A stretch of 33,333 nt of DNA. It comes from Nitrososphaerales archaeon. GTDB lineage: Archaea > Thermoproteota > Nitrososphaeria_A > Caldarchaeales > Wolframiiraptoraceae. Of the stretch, positions 8,379 to 15,777 are shown in pieces. The stretch is from positions 1 to 33,333 of the forward strand of contig JAGDWP010000028.1 in the NCBI GenBank assembly GCA_023269855.1. Direction: 5' to 3'. The notes under the pieces are model-generated. The model did no database searches and was not told the origin of the DNA. It was given only the letters and a program-made list of their open reading frames with translations. How positions within the stretch are numbered: position 1 is the stretch's first letter; each line of letters opens with the position of its first letter. Made by a program: the position numbers and the translations under genes.

Positions 8379-9059
8379 TTAAGCAGTTGATATTTTGAGT
8401 ATACCTAATAATGTTTTAATAGCTTCTTCAGCCTCATTTCTAGATATCTTCCTGCTCTTACTGATGATCTCGCTTAGCTTCTCTGTTAATACTTCCGAAG
8501 GGTTTCTACCATATAATTCTATTCTAATTTTCTCCACCATTACTGGTTCAGGAGAGATTAGTGCCCCCTTTATCAGTATTTCATCATTAAGTCTAATGGC
8601 TTCTAGTACTCCAACATCTAAGTCTCCCAACCTAATCTTATATAATGTATCCCCTGTTAACGTTTTACCAATCTCTTCTACAATGTATCTTCCTTCAATA
8701 ATTTCTTTCACATGCCTTACAGCTTCCATTATTGTTTCATCTACTCTTTCTTGAGGTATTCTCTTATATGCCTCAATCTTTAAATGATCGTAATCCCATC
8801 TCAGTTCTCTACCATGAACTTCATACTTAACATTTATCCTAACAACATCCAGTTTATCCAGTTTCAATTTCTCAACAAGAATATGGTAGAGAAAAGTATT
8901 TAATTCTCTTGAAGCTCTTGCGACGTCGTCTTTGCTTAACTCTCCAGCTTTAACCTTACTTGCAAATTGTGCAAATAAAGCTTTTCTTAATTTATCAGCA
9001 TAAGCTCCCGCTATCGTAAGCCCAGATCTAACTTCACCTTTCTCTATTCTCTCCTCCAT
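8379..9059 (-). CDS. DUF2258 family protein
   Basis: The product has 226 residues and is conserved mainly in crenarchaea, with no established function known to me. The diagnostic N-terminal block is GLTIAGAYADKLRKALFAQ, followed by ASRELNTFLYHILVEKLKLDKLDVVRI. The C-terminal half is mixed alpha/beta ending in an EAEEAIKTLLGIL helix. It is soluble, charged and has no cysteines. Start choice: the track uses TTG 9068, but GTG 9065 and ATG 9059 follow in frame; ATG is preferred. It is divergent from the DUF6786-like gene across about 70 bp. Confidence 0.75.
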   Translation of the reverse strand: MEERIEKGEVRSGLTIAGAYADKLRKALFAQFASKVKAGELSKDDVARASRELNTFLYHILVEKLKLDKLDVVRINVKYEVHGRELRWDYDHLKIEAYKRIPQERVDETIMEAVRHVKEIIEGRYIVEEIGKTLTGDTLYKIRLGDLDVGVLEAIRLNDEILIKGALISPEPVMVEKIRIELYGRNPSEVLTEKLSEIISKSRKISRNEAEEAIKTLLGILKISTA

Positions 9060-9097
9060 ATCCACCAAAATAGTATAATTGTAGATAGAATAGATAA

Positions 9098-9107
9098 GCT
9101 TTTATCT
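9098..9107 (+). promoter_or_regulatory. Putative TATA box of the 9129 gene
   Basis: GCTTTTATCT is centred about 27 bases before the ATG at 9129, the expected position for a leaderless archaeal transcript. No Shine-Dalgarno site is present there. Confidence 0.35.
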
Positions 9108-9128
9108 TGATACGTTTATATTAATTAC

Positions 9129-10166
9129 ATGGACTATTTTCAGTCTCTTGTAGATATACTTGGAAAATTTACTAAATTTTCTGTTCTAGGTAAAGGAGAT
9201 ACTAGAGTGGTAGTATCTGAGAAAGGAGGGAGAATAATCGGGATATTCATAGATGCTTCACCAAATCTATTATGGGTTAACCCTAAACTTGAAGAAATAT
9301 TAAGTGAGGATGGATGGAATATTGGGGGTATAAGGTTATGGTTATCTCCTGAACGTAGCTTCTTCTATAGTAGTCCAGAAAAATTTGAGGGCTGGTTCTG
9401 CCCTAAGGGAATAGATCCTGCACAATATAGATTAATCAAAGACGAACCTATGCATCTCTCACTAGGAAGCCGAATCTCAGTTTACGATAACTTACTTAAA
9501 AGTAATCTTGAAGGCTTCGTCAGGAGGGAGATTAGAATATTGGATATACGTAGAAAGTATCTTAAATTTTGGGTACGTGAAGGTATCGTTGGAGAATACG
9601 TTGATAGAGTTAATCCATGGGTTCTAGCACAGGTACCAGTTGGATGGAAGAATGTGGGAACAGTTCTCATACCAGTTAAGAAGAATTATGAGCCTGTACA
9701 TTATTTCAGAGAGATACCTAAAGATAGACTACACAGAACTGATGATTGTATCTCGTTTAAGATTGATGGAGGTTTAGTAACTAAGCTTGGGGTTCGGCCT
9801 GAAGATTTAAGGGAGGTTGGGAGTGGACAGATAGCATACGTGACTCAAATTGATAAGAGGCTTTGGTCAGCTATAATCTTGTCATCATCTAATCTACCCG
9901 TGAGTCAGGAAGATTGTTTAGATGTTCCAAAATATAATCCAGAAGGATATAGAGCATCGATCCAATCCTATAATTCTGGTCATGAATCCTTCCCCGATAT
10001 AAAATTTGGAGAGATAGAATTACAGTTAGCACCTACGATGAACATAGATGGAAGAATATTTGCAACAGTTGAATATAATCTAGTAGCGATGATAGGAAGC
10101 CGTGAAGAGATTTTAAGTAAAGTTAAGAAGTTACTAAAAGTTAGAAAGTTTAAGATTTATCAGTAG
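9129..10166 (+). CDS. DUF6786-like (galactose mutarotase-fold-like) protein
   Basis: This is a 345-residue protein predicted to be cytosolic, with no signal peptide. The block WNIGGIRLWLSPERSFFY (about 73-90) resembles the GG-R-W-(S/G)PE signature of DUF6786 proteins, which have a galactose-mutarotase-like beta-sandwich fold. Later segments such as NPWVLAQVP and FPDIKFGEIELQLAP also suit a beta-sandwich carbohydrate-binding protein. A sugar-related role is inference from fold only, and the family call itself is moderate. It has its own promoter and converges on the first DUF72 gene with a 4-bp gap. Confidence 0.6.
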   Translation: MDYFQSLVDILGKFTKFSVLGKGDTRVVVSEKGGRIIGIFIDASPNLLWVNPKLEEILSEDGWNIGGIRLWLSPERSFFYSSPEKFEGWFCPKGIDPAQYRLIKDEPMHLSLGSRISVYDNLLKSNLEGFVRREIRILDIRRKYLKFWVREGIVGEYVDRVNPWVLAQVPVGWKNVGTVLIPVKKNYEPVHYFREIPKDRLHRTDDCISFKIDGGLVTKLGVRPEDLREVGSGQIAYVTQIDKRLWSAIILSSSNLPVSQEDCLDVPKYNPEGYRASIQSYNSGHESFPDIKFGEIELQLAPTMNIDGRIFATVEYNLVAMIGSREEILSKVKKLLKVRKFKIYQ

Positions 10167-10170
10167 ATAT

Positions 10171-11106
10171 TTACTGTTTCTCGAATCTTCTCTTCAGCTC
10201 AGTCAATACTTCACTTAGATTACCATAGCTTTCTCTTCTTAACTGCTTCAGGATTATTGATGCTGGGACTCTAGTCTTCGAATCGATATCGATAAGCTTC
10301 CATCCATGCTTCTTTACTAATTCATTTTTGGTCATTGGGAAAACAGCATCTTGTAATACTTCCTTTAAGGAATCTAATCCATAACTACTTGTAACAGGAG
10401 GGAGTTCACCCTTCTTTATGAATCTCTCCATTCGAGCAGCATCAAGATACATTGAGATCCCGTGAAAGCTTAAGTAGACTTTCTTAGACTTTCTCCGTCC
10501 AGCTCTCTCCTTGATTAGCTTAAGGTCATCGTCAGTGAATTGGTAAATATTGTGTTCTCCTAAGCCGAAGAGCCTACTATATGATATCTCTTCATCATCA
10601 TATGGAGGCTCCTCTATACAGTAATCTGTTACAGGTATTATCCCTAAGCTTTGGAATTCTTCTAATGATAAATTAGTAGAGCTAGACCATCCACATCGAG
10701 GCTCCAAGGCTAATCTCACCTTTCCCAAATCAAGCATCCTCAAGATATGCTTAATATTTTGAACTATGGATTCTAGACTCAAACTTTTAGGAGTTTCAAA
10801 AACTAATACCTTAGAATCGAGTATTCTACATATTTCAAGCATCTTCTCTAGGGTCTCCAATGTTTTAAATGAAGGTTTTAACTTTTCTAAATGTGTGATG
10901 AGCTTATTCGCTTTAACTGTAAATTCAAAATCTGCTGGCACACGCCTCCTCCATGACGAGACTTTCTCAATGTGTGGTAAAGTATAGAAGGTTGAATTAA
11001 CCTCGACGAATCTAAAAGCTTTCGAATATATCTGCAAGGGGTCTAAGTCTAGCACTTTAAAGTAATGCCAGCCCCCGCATCCTACAAGTATCCGCTCATG
11101 GATCAT
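10171..11106 (-). CDS. DUF72 family protein with a C-terminal DUF2795-like extension
   Basis: Residues 1 to about 235 of this 311-residue protein form the DUF72 TIM-barrel-like domain: an N-terminal VGCGGWHYF, FVEVNSTFYTLP, FEFTVKANKLITH, a LALEPR strand and VYLSFHG near the end. The last 70 residues (about 242-311) are extra. They read as a small helical domain (LQDAVFPMTKNELVKKHGW, then LKQLRRESYGNLSEVLTEL) whose pattern resembles DUF2795, a small domain found in nucleic-acid-associated proteins. DUF72 function is unknown. It faces a second, different DUF72 gene across 178 bp. Confidence 0.8.
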   Translation of the reverse strand: MIHERILVGCGGWHYFKVLDLDPLQIYSKAFRFVEVNSTFYTLPHIEKVSSWRRRVPADFEFTVKANKLITHLEKLKPSFKTLETLEKMLEICRILDSKVLVFETPKSLSLESIVQNIKHILRMLDLGKVRLALEPRCGWSSSTNLSLEEFQSLGIIPVTDYCIEEPPYDDEEISYSRLFGLGEHNIYQFTDDDLKLIKERAGRRKSKKVYLSFHGISMYLDAARMERFIKKGELPPVTSSYGLDSLKEVLQDAVFPMTKNELVKKHGWKLIDIDSKTRVPASIILKQLRRESYGNLSEVLTELKRRFEKQ

Positions 11107-11284
11107 CTACTACTTCTAAATATAATATTGTTTTTCAAGACTCTTAAGAAGTTACCTAGTATACCTGTGCTCAATGTTCCTACTGTATCACCCACGTATT
11201 CTCAATGCAGTTATACATGTATCCTTGAGAGTAGAAAGGATGGAAACCTACATAACATAGCAGTGACTATAACATTAATAGAGA

Positions 11285-12457
11285 TTGTCTAAGATTCTTA
11301 TAGGTACTAGTGGCTGGAGCTATTCAGATTGGGAGAATATATTCTATAAGAGTGGGGAACATAAACTAAAACAATACTGTAAGGTTTTTAATACAGTTGA
11401 AATAGATTCAACATTTTATGCTTATCCCAACCCTGATCTTGTTAAAGGGTTATCAAGTTCTACTCCTGAAGACTTTATTTTTACAGCTAAGCTTCCATCA
11501 TTAATAACCCATGATAAAATGCTTGATATCTCGAAAGGAGTTGAAAAAGACTTGGATAGATTCCTAGAACTGATGCATCCAATAAATAAAGCAGGAAAAC
11601 TAGCTTCACTACTTATTCAGCTTCCTCCAAAATATAGTTATGATAAATATTTTCACAGATTCAAGGAATTTCTAAAACTTACAGTTGGAGATTATAAATA
11701 TGCTGTAGAGTTTAGAGATACTTCATGGCTTAGAGAGGATGTTTTAGAGCTTCTTTCTAAGTATGAGATAGCCTACACTATTGTGGATGAGCCTCTCCTT
11801 CCACCGGAAACTTACATTACTACTGATTTCGCGTATATCCGATGGCATGGAAGAGGTAGAAACCCTTGGTACTATTATCATTACAACTTGGAGGAGCTGA
11901 ATGAGTGGAAGCCGAGAATTCTAGAGATAAGTGAAAACGTTGAAAAAGTATATGGATATTTTAACAATCACTTTAAGGGTTATGCTGTTCATAATGCACT
12001 CCAAGTTCTCCAAATCCTAGAGATAATTACACCGACGCAGAAGAAGATTCTAGAAGAAGTCGAGAAAAATCTTGAAAGAATACGTATACATCAACCCGAC
12101 CTTACACTGCACCTACCTCCCGAGAAGCTCCCGGAAAATGTTGAAGAATTGTTGTTAATGCTGAGTGACAAGATGAGGTTAAAGAGAGCTAAAGAGATTA
12201 CGAGGGAGTTGATAGTAGTTGGAGAAGAAACTGAAAATTATCTTTCAGCGAGGGTAAAAGACTACAACGTTGTAATTGATTTGGAGCGGCGGATAATATT
12301 TCACGATTGTGCTGACTGGTCTAAAATCAGATTCTCACTCAAATTTTGTAAGCATATTAACGCGTTAATGCTTAATATAGATAAGACGTATGCTAAAAGA
12401 ATTCTAGAAGATATAGTAGTTAACAGGAGTCTCTGGACATTTTCTGAAATCATATGA
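11285..12457 (+). CDS. DUF72 family protein with a C-terminal SWIM-like zinc-binding segment
   Basis: Residues 1 to about 245 of this 390-residue protein are a canonical DUF72 domain: ILIGTSGWSYSDW, VEIDSTFYAYP, FIFTAKLPSLITHD, LLIQLPP, YAVEFRDTSW, YIRWHGRGRNPWYYYHY and a final VYGYFNNHFKGYAVHNA. A helical linker leads to a C-terminal domain (about 315-390) with Cys342 in HDCADW and Cys355/His357 in FCKHINAL, which looks like a SWIM zinc finger with one missing or displaced ligand. The TTG at 11285 is the only possible start after an in-frame stop at 11279 and gives the family N terminus; the transcript is probably leaderless. Confidence 0.82.
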   Translation: MSKILIGTSGWSYSDWENIFYKSGEHKLKQYCKVFNTVEIDSTFYAYPNPDLVKGLSSSTPEDFIFTAKLPSLITHDKMLDISKGVEKDLDRFLELMHPINKAGKLASLLIQLPPKYSYDKYFHRFKEFLKLTVGDYKYAVEFRDTSWLREDVLELLSKYEIAYTIVDEPLLPPETYITTDFAYIRWHGRGRNPWYYYHYNLEELNEWKPRILEISENVEKVYGYFNNHFKGYAVHNALQVLQILEIITPTQKKILEEVEKNLERIRIHQPDLTLHLPPEKLPENVEELLLMLSDKMRLKRAKEITRELIVVGEETENYLSARVKDYNVVIDLERRIIFHDCADWSKIRFSLKFCKHINALMLNIDKTYAKRILEDIVVNRSLWTFSEII

Positions 12458-12558
12458 TCAGCATCATATAGTAGTTTAGTTGAGAAACTATTTTTCATAG
12501 TGGGATGTGTAGTGGATTAATTTATTAGATAGATTTCTAGAAACCTCTATGGATCTCG

Positions 12559-13734
12559 ATGGCGTTGATTGATGCATGGATTGCTTTACTCATCTCAGTA
12601 ATTCTAGTGATATTACTTGTATTCAGAAACGTGAATGTAGGTCTTGCCTTAGCTGTTGGTGCAATCCTATATGGAGTATTATCACTTGGAATAGATGTAT
12701 TCACTGCTATTGTTGAAGCATTCGACTTAAAGATGCTTCAGACAATCATTGCATTAACTTTATCAATGTTTCTAGCAGACTTGTATAATTCTACTGGAGC
12801 ATCGAATTCCTTAATAGAAAGTTTTGAAGTCATCGGTCCAAGATTCGCAGCTTTTTCTACGCCTGCAGTAATAGGTTTACTGCCAATGCCTGGTGGAGCA
12901 TATGTTTCAGCTGTCGTCGTTGACCCGTTATATAATAACATGGGTTTAAAGAATGATGTAAAGACCTTCATTAATTACTGGTTTAGACATTTATGGATAA
13001 CGACCTGGCCTCTATACCAAGGAGTAATCCTTGCATCTGGTTTACTTGGTCTATCATCAAGTTATATAATGGTATTGAATATGCCTATAACTCTAGCAGC
13101 GTTAGTCTCAGGCATCATATTCGGATATAGAGAGGTAAAGAAGAGTAACAGGAGAGCTGAGAAGACTCCTAGAAGCAACTTGAAGAAGATTGTGCATGTA
13201 TGGCCTTTTATTTCAATAGCAGTCCTATCAATATTGTTTGATTTGAATATTGTTTTCTCTATAGCCATAACACTAGTTATCTTCATAGCTGTATATAGAC
13301 CGGGGGAAGGCAAGCTATTACATGCATTAAAGTATTCTGTTAACGCAACCTTCATTGCGATAGTTGTCTTTTCATTCATCTTCAGTAAGTGTATTGAGAA
13401 GAGTAACGTAGCCCACTTCCTAACATCACTCTTATCAGGTTATGCAGAGATTGCTGTATTCTTCATACCACTCGTAATAGTTATAGGTACAGGTGTAGAG
13501 TTCACCTATATAGCTTTAGCTTTTCCACCTCTCCTTCCATTACTTAGTTCTAATAAGCTTCTTTTACTTTCTTTTGCAGGAGGGTTCGTTGGAGCAATGT
13601 TGAGTCCAGCTCACGCTTGCCTCGTAATGTCTGCAGAATACTACAAAACTGAATTACCCAAAGCTTATAGGCTTATCCTCCCGACCACAATACTTACAGC
13701 ATTCCTGATACTACTATACTCTCTCCATATGTAA
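12559..13734 (+). CDS. DUF401 family membrane transporter
   Basis: This 391-residue integral membrane protein has about eleven hydrophobic helices. It carries the DUF401 signatures: LLPMPGGAYVSAVVVDPLY in the first half, NYWFRHLWITTWPLYQG directly after it, and the re-entrant-like GAMLSPAHACLVMSAEYY in the second half. The family belongs to the ion transporter superfamily of anion or organic-acid carriers. The substrate is unknown. The thioesterase gene follows 67 bp downstream on the same strand and may share a transcript, which would be compatible with carboxylate metabolism, though this is weak inference. Confidence 0.85.
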   Translation: MALIDAWIALLISVILVILLVFRNVNVGLALAVGAILYGVLSLGIDVFTAIVEAFDLKMLQTIIALTLSMFLADLYNSTGASNSLIESFEVIGPRFAAFSTPAVIGLLPMPGGAYVSAVVVDPLYNNMGLKNDVKTFINYWFRHLWITTWPLYQGVILASGLLGLSSSYIMVLNMPITLAALVSGIIFGYREVKKSNRRAEKTPRSNLKKIVHVWPFISIAVLSILFDLNIVFSIAITLVIFIAVYRPGEGKLLHALKYSVNATFIAIVVFSFIFSKCIEKSNVAHFLTSLLSGYAEIAVFFIPLVIVIGTGVEFTYIALAFPPLLPLLSSNKLLLLSFAGGFVGAMLSPAHACLVMSAEYYKTELPKAYRLILPTTILTAFLILLYSLHM

Positions 13735-13801
13735 ACTCTAAACTGTGTAGTCTACGTCTTGGAAAGAGTTATTAATTTTATGATTCAAGATATTCTCAAG
13801 T

Positions 13802-14179
13802 ATGAGTGTTAAGCCGGGTTTAGTCTTTAGGGATAAGTATCTGGTTACATCTGAGTTTACTGCTAAACATCTTGGTTCTGGAAGTGTTGAAGTTCTAGCC
13901 ACACCTGCTATGATACTTTTCATGGAACACACATGCAGAGTTAACATAGATAATTATCTCTCATCTAATCAGACAACAGTAGGTATACACGTGGATGTTT
14001 ATCATGTAAAACCTGCGCCTGTCAATTCTGAGATTACAGTAGAGGCCAAATTATTAGAAGTAGATGGTAGGAAGCTAATCTTCTATGTTGCAGCATATCT
14101 TGGAGATAAATTGATAGGATATGGGCTACATGAAAGATACATTGTAGATAAAGAAGATTTCGCTCAGAAGATTAAGTAA
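13802..14179 (+). CDS. Hotdog-fold thioesterase, fluoroacetyl-CoA thioesterase (FlK)-like
   Basis: This 125-residue hotdog-fold protein has the FlK-like pattern: SGSVEVLATPAMILFMEHTC, GIHVDVYHVKPAPVNSEITVEA, and the C-terminal GYGLHERYIVD. Thr34 and Glu42 keep the 8-residue spacing of the FlK catalytic Thr and Glu; His63 or His68 would be the third residue. Most archaeal members are general acyl-CoA thioesterases, and nothing suggests fluoroacetate as substrate. It follows the DUF401 permease on the same strand. Confidence 0.8.
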   Translation: MSVKPGLVFRDKYLVTSEFTAKHLGSGSVEVLATPAMILFMEHTCRVNIDNYLSSNQTTVGIHVDVYHVKPAPVNSEITVEAKLLEVDGRKLIFYVAAYLGDKLIGYGLHERYIVDKEDFAQKIK

Positions 14180-14227
14180 GAGGTTATTAGAATTACTAAT
14201 AGGGTTGCCTCGGCGGCGAGTACTTTC

Positions 14228-14383
14228 CTAGTTGAAAATGGTTTCTAGACGAACAGCTGTAACACTACTATCGAGACCACCGCTTAACCCAATAACAACA
14301 TTCTTCCCTCCAACGATATCTCGGATAAACCTAACTATCTCATCAGTAGCTCGACCATAGTCAAGGCTCAAAAAGCTGGTCAA
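14228..14383 (-). pseudogene. N-terminal relic of NAD synthetase (nadE)
   Basis: A 51-codon ORF, too short for the track, reads on the minus strand from TTG 14383 with ACCTCC/GGAGGT 9 bases upstream. Its product has SLDYGRATDEIVRFIRD, the usual NadE N-terminal helix, then VVIGLSGGLDSSVTA, the SGG(V/L)DSS pyrophosphate-binding loop of N-type ATP pyrophosphatases. Similarity stops about six residues after the loop and the frame ends at TAG 14228, close to the convergent thioesterase gene. NadE is normally about 270 residues, so this is only the first fifth. I infer a truncated duplicate or a gene cut by rearrangement. Confidence 0.7.
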
Positions 14384-14471
14384 ACAAAATCTACCTCCCC
14401 AACTCAATCAAAACAACGAATATTAATATTTTATTAATATTTTCTAGACTTATTCCAAAAATAAGCTAAGA

Positions 14472-14483
14472 ATAATAATAATA
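14472..14483 (+). promoter_or_regulatory. Possible TATA element of tRNA-Arg
   Basis: An ATAATAATAATA run lies about 22-33 bases before the first base of the tRNA. The placement is plausible, but the surrounding sequence is AT-rich throughout. Confidence 0.3.
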
Positions 14484-14504
14484 GAGGTGTATGCAGATAT
14501 TAAT

Positions 14505-14599
14505 GGGCCCGTGGCCTAGAATGGATATGGCGCCGGCCTTCGGTAGTAGGGAATTTTGGAGAAAGCCGGAAGTCGAGGGTTCAAGTCCCTCCGGGCCCG
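14505..14599 (+). tRNA. tRNA-Arg (anticodon TCG) with a 20-nt intron at 37/38
   Basis: The acceptor arms GGGCCCG and CGGGCCC pair perfectly, with discriminator G14599. The D arm is 14514-14531 and carries GG and A20, an arginine identity base. The anticodon stem is CCGGC/GCCGG (14533-14537, 14565-14569). The T arm GAGGG-TTCAAGT-CCCTC is complete. The anticodon loop is interrupted. With C32 T33 TCG G37 from the 5' side and A38 from the 3' side, the intron is 14544-14563. CTTC can pair with GGAG of the intron, leaving 3-nt bulges GGT and AAA with cuts GG^T and AA^A, as the archaeal splicing endonuclease requires. CCA is not encoded. The mature length is 75. Confidence 0.93.
14544..14563 (+). 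other. tRNA-Arg intron (canonical 37/38 position)
   Basis: These are the 20 bases between G37 and A38. The central 4-bp helix of the bulge-helix-bulge (CTTC with GGAG, one G-U pair) is present. The intron-side helix is weak (about two pairs), so this looks like a relaxed hBH-type motif. Confidence 0.8.
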
Positions 14600-14603
14600 G
14601 GAT

Positions 14604-14972
14604 TTATTTATCTTCTAGGTGAGTTTTATGAGAAAAGAATGGGGTGAGGTTGAGGGCTTTCATCAATCTCTCAATCTTTCTTTTTATAGTGAATCCTATG
14701 AGTTCAGCAAATCTTCGTCTAGAACTTGCTCGAACATAGAGATAATATTCATTCTTCCTTCTGTAGTATGTTTTTCTCTTTTTTCTATCATAAAACGGTG
14801 TTCCCTTCTTTACTGTTAGATGTGGTCCTGTCACTTCTATATTCAACCTCAATAATAGTTCCTTAACATAATTGAGAATTCTTATGAGAATACGTATGTT
14901 TATGAAGGGGACTGGGTTGGGAAGCTCAGCTGTAATGGAGTTTATTGGAGCAGTATTCTGCTCTGTTGATGC
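14604..14972 (-). pseudogene. C-terminal relic of a LAGLIDADG homing endonuclease-like protein
   Basis: The minus-strand frame is open from 14972 to TAA 14604, giving about 122 codons; the track shows only the last 82 from a TTG at 14852. The end pattern, EYYLYVRASSRRRFAELIGFTIKRK followed by a leucine-rich helix, is the usual C-terminal part of LAGLIDADG proteins: a YxLxI/V strand, a helix, then IGFt-x-RK. Upstream, PVPFINIRILIRILNYVKELLLRLNIEV fits the preceding strand-helix. The expected LAGLIDADG helix is missing and a TGA (14973-14975) closes the frame. It ends 4 bases from the 3' end of tRNA-Arg, in convergent orientation. Confidence 0.5.
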
Positions 14973-15053
14973 TCACAACCTACCAAGAGATATCTCATCA
15001 TCTAATAACGTCATCTATTTGAGACTTCATGGTAGAACAGATTGGCATGCTTA

Positions 15054-15494
15054 CTAAACGTATTTGCCACAGTTGTAGCAGTACCATCTCTTGTATTGTT
15101 CAATATATGTTAGGGGCTTACCGCATGTTGGGCAAGCTGGCTTCTCCTGTCTCTTGAATACGCTCGTTATAGCTCCTAGCCCCTTCTTCTCTTCTTTAAC
15201 TGGAGCAGGAGTAGGTATTGGTCCACCCATTGGAGGATACTGAGGAGTTGGTTGAGGCATCGTTTCTGGTGTTGGAGCTTTAATCTCCAGTTTCTCTTTT
15301 AGAATTATTATGTCTCCTACAGCTGAGATCCTACTCCATTGAATAGTCTCTGTCGTCTGAGCTTTAGTCAATATCAAGATACCCATCTCGCCTCCGCCTA
15401 TTGGCAGAGCAATATCCTGAACCGTCCCTACAAATGTACCATCAGGGTTGTAGACCTGCATCCCGATTAACTTACCACGAGGAATCATAGACAA
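15054..15494 (-). CDS. PRC-barrel protein with C-terminal zinc ribbon
   Basis: The product has 146 residues. The N-terminal 70 form a PRC-barrel-like beta domain (GKLIGMQVYNPDGTFVGTV, then WSRISAVGDIIILKE). A proline-rich linker follows, and the C terminus is a zinc ribbon of two CxxC pairs, CPTCG and CYNCG, 16 residues apart. PRC barrels act as RNA- or protein-binding adaptors; the ribbon suggests the same. It is predicted to be cytosolic. GAGGTG at 15502-15507 sits 7 bases before TTG 15494, favouring that start over TTG 15497 or ATG 15488. It lies downstream of the six-gene surface cluster on the same strand but 283 bp away, so it is probably a separate unit. Confidence 0.75.
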   Translation of the reverse strand: MSMIPRGKLIGMQVYNPDGTFVGTVQDIALPIGGGEMGILILTKAQTTETIQWSRISAVGDIIILKEKLEIKAPTPETMPQPTPQYPPMGGPIPTPAPVKEEKKGLGAITSVFKRQEKPACPTCGKPLTYIEQYKRWYCYNCGKYV

Positions 15495-15497
15495 CAA

Positions 15498-15777
15498 TTA
15501 ACACCTCTTTAATGGATGATCAATAGCAAATGATTCTAATAAGTTTTTCATCATCACATATCCGCTGTAGTTTCAGGGGATACTAAGCTAGTTGTCTGTA
15601 AACGCTAAAGCTAACAAATCGCTTTCTCCTCCTTATTTGGCTTTGTTTGATGCGTACTTGATATGGTTTCCACTCTATAGGTCTTTGGCTGAGCTGCATA
15701 AGAGATATGCTACCTAACATTAACGATATAGATAGATTGCCAGGTTCCTGATAGTTTTAGTAATACAGGATCATACT
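15498..15777. other. Intergenic region without a convincing gene
   Basis: This 280-base gap separates the surface operon from the PRC gene. It must contain the PRC promoter on the minus strand. A 45-codon basic minus-strand ORF (15583-15720) has no ribosome site and no recognisable match. Confidence 0.4.

Larger units (their letters stand above)
14180..14504. other. Region between thioesterase and tRNA-Arg, containing a gene relic
   Basis: There is no full gene here. 14228-14383 holds a NAD synthetase relic on the minus strand. 14400-14484 is very AT-rich (TATTAATATTTTATTAATATTTT and AATAATAATAATA runs), the second run being placed where a TATA box for the tRNA would be expected. Confidence 0.55.

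Noticed and set aside
14538-14543. Reading the tRNA anticodon as TTC (Glu)
   Set aside because: With a 5-bp anticodon stem and the 37/38 intron site, positions 34-36 are TCG. A20 also supports arginine.
14872-15057. Plus-strand ORF with FIGAVFCSVDA, superficially like a LAGLIDADG helix
   Set aside because: It lacks the conserved G/A packing and the D/E-G end, has no ribosome site, and lies antisense to the region upstream of the minus-strand relic. It is probably chance.
15583-15720. 45-codon basic minus-strand ORF
   Set aside because: No ribosome site, no recognisable domain and no coupling to neighbours.
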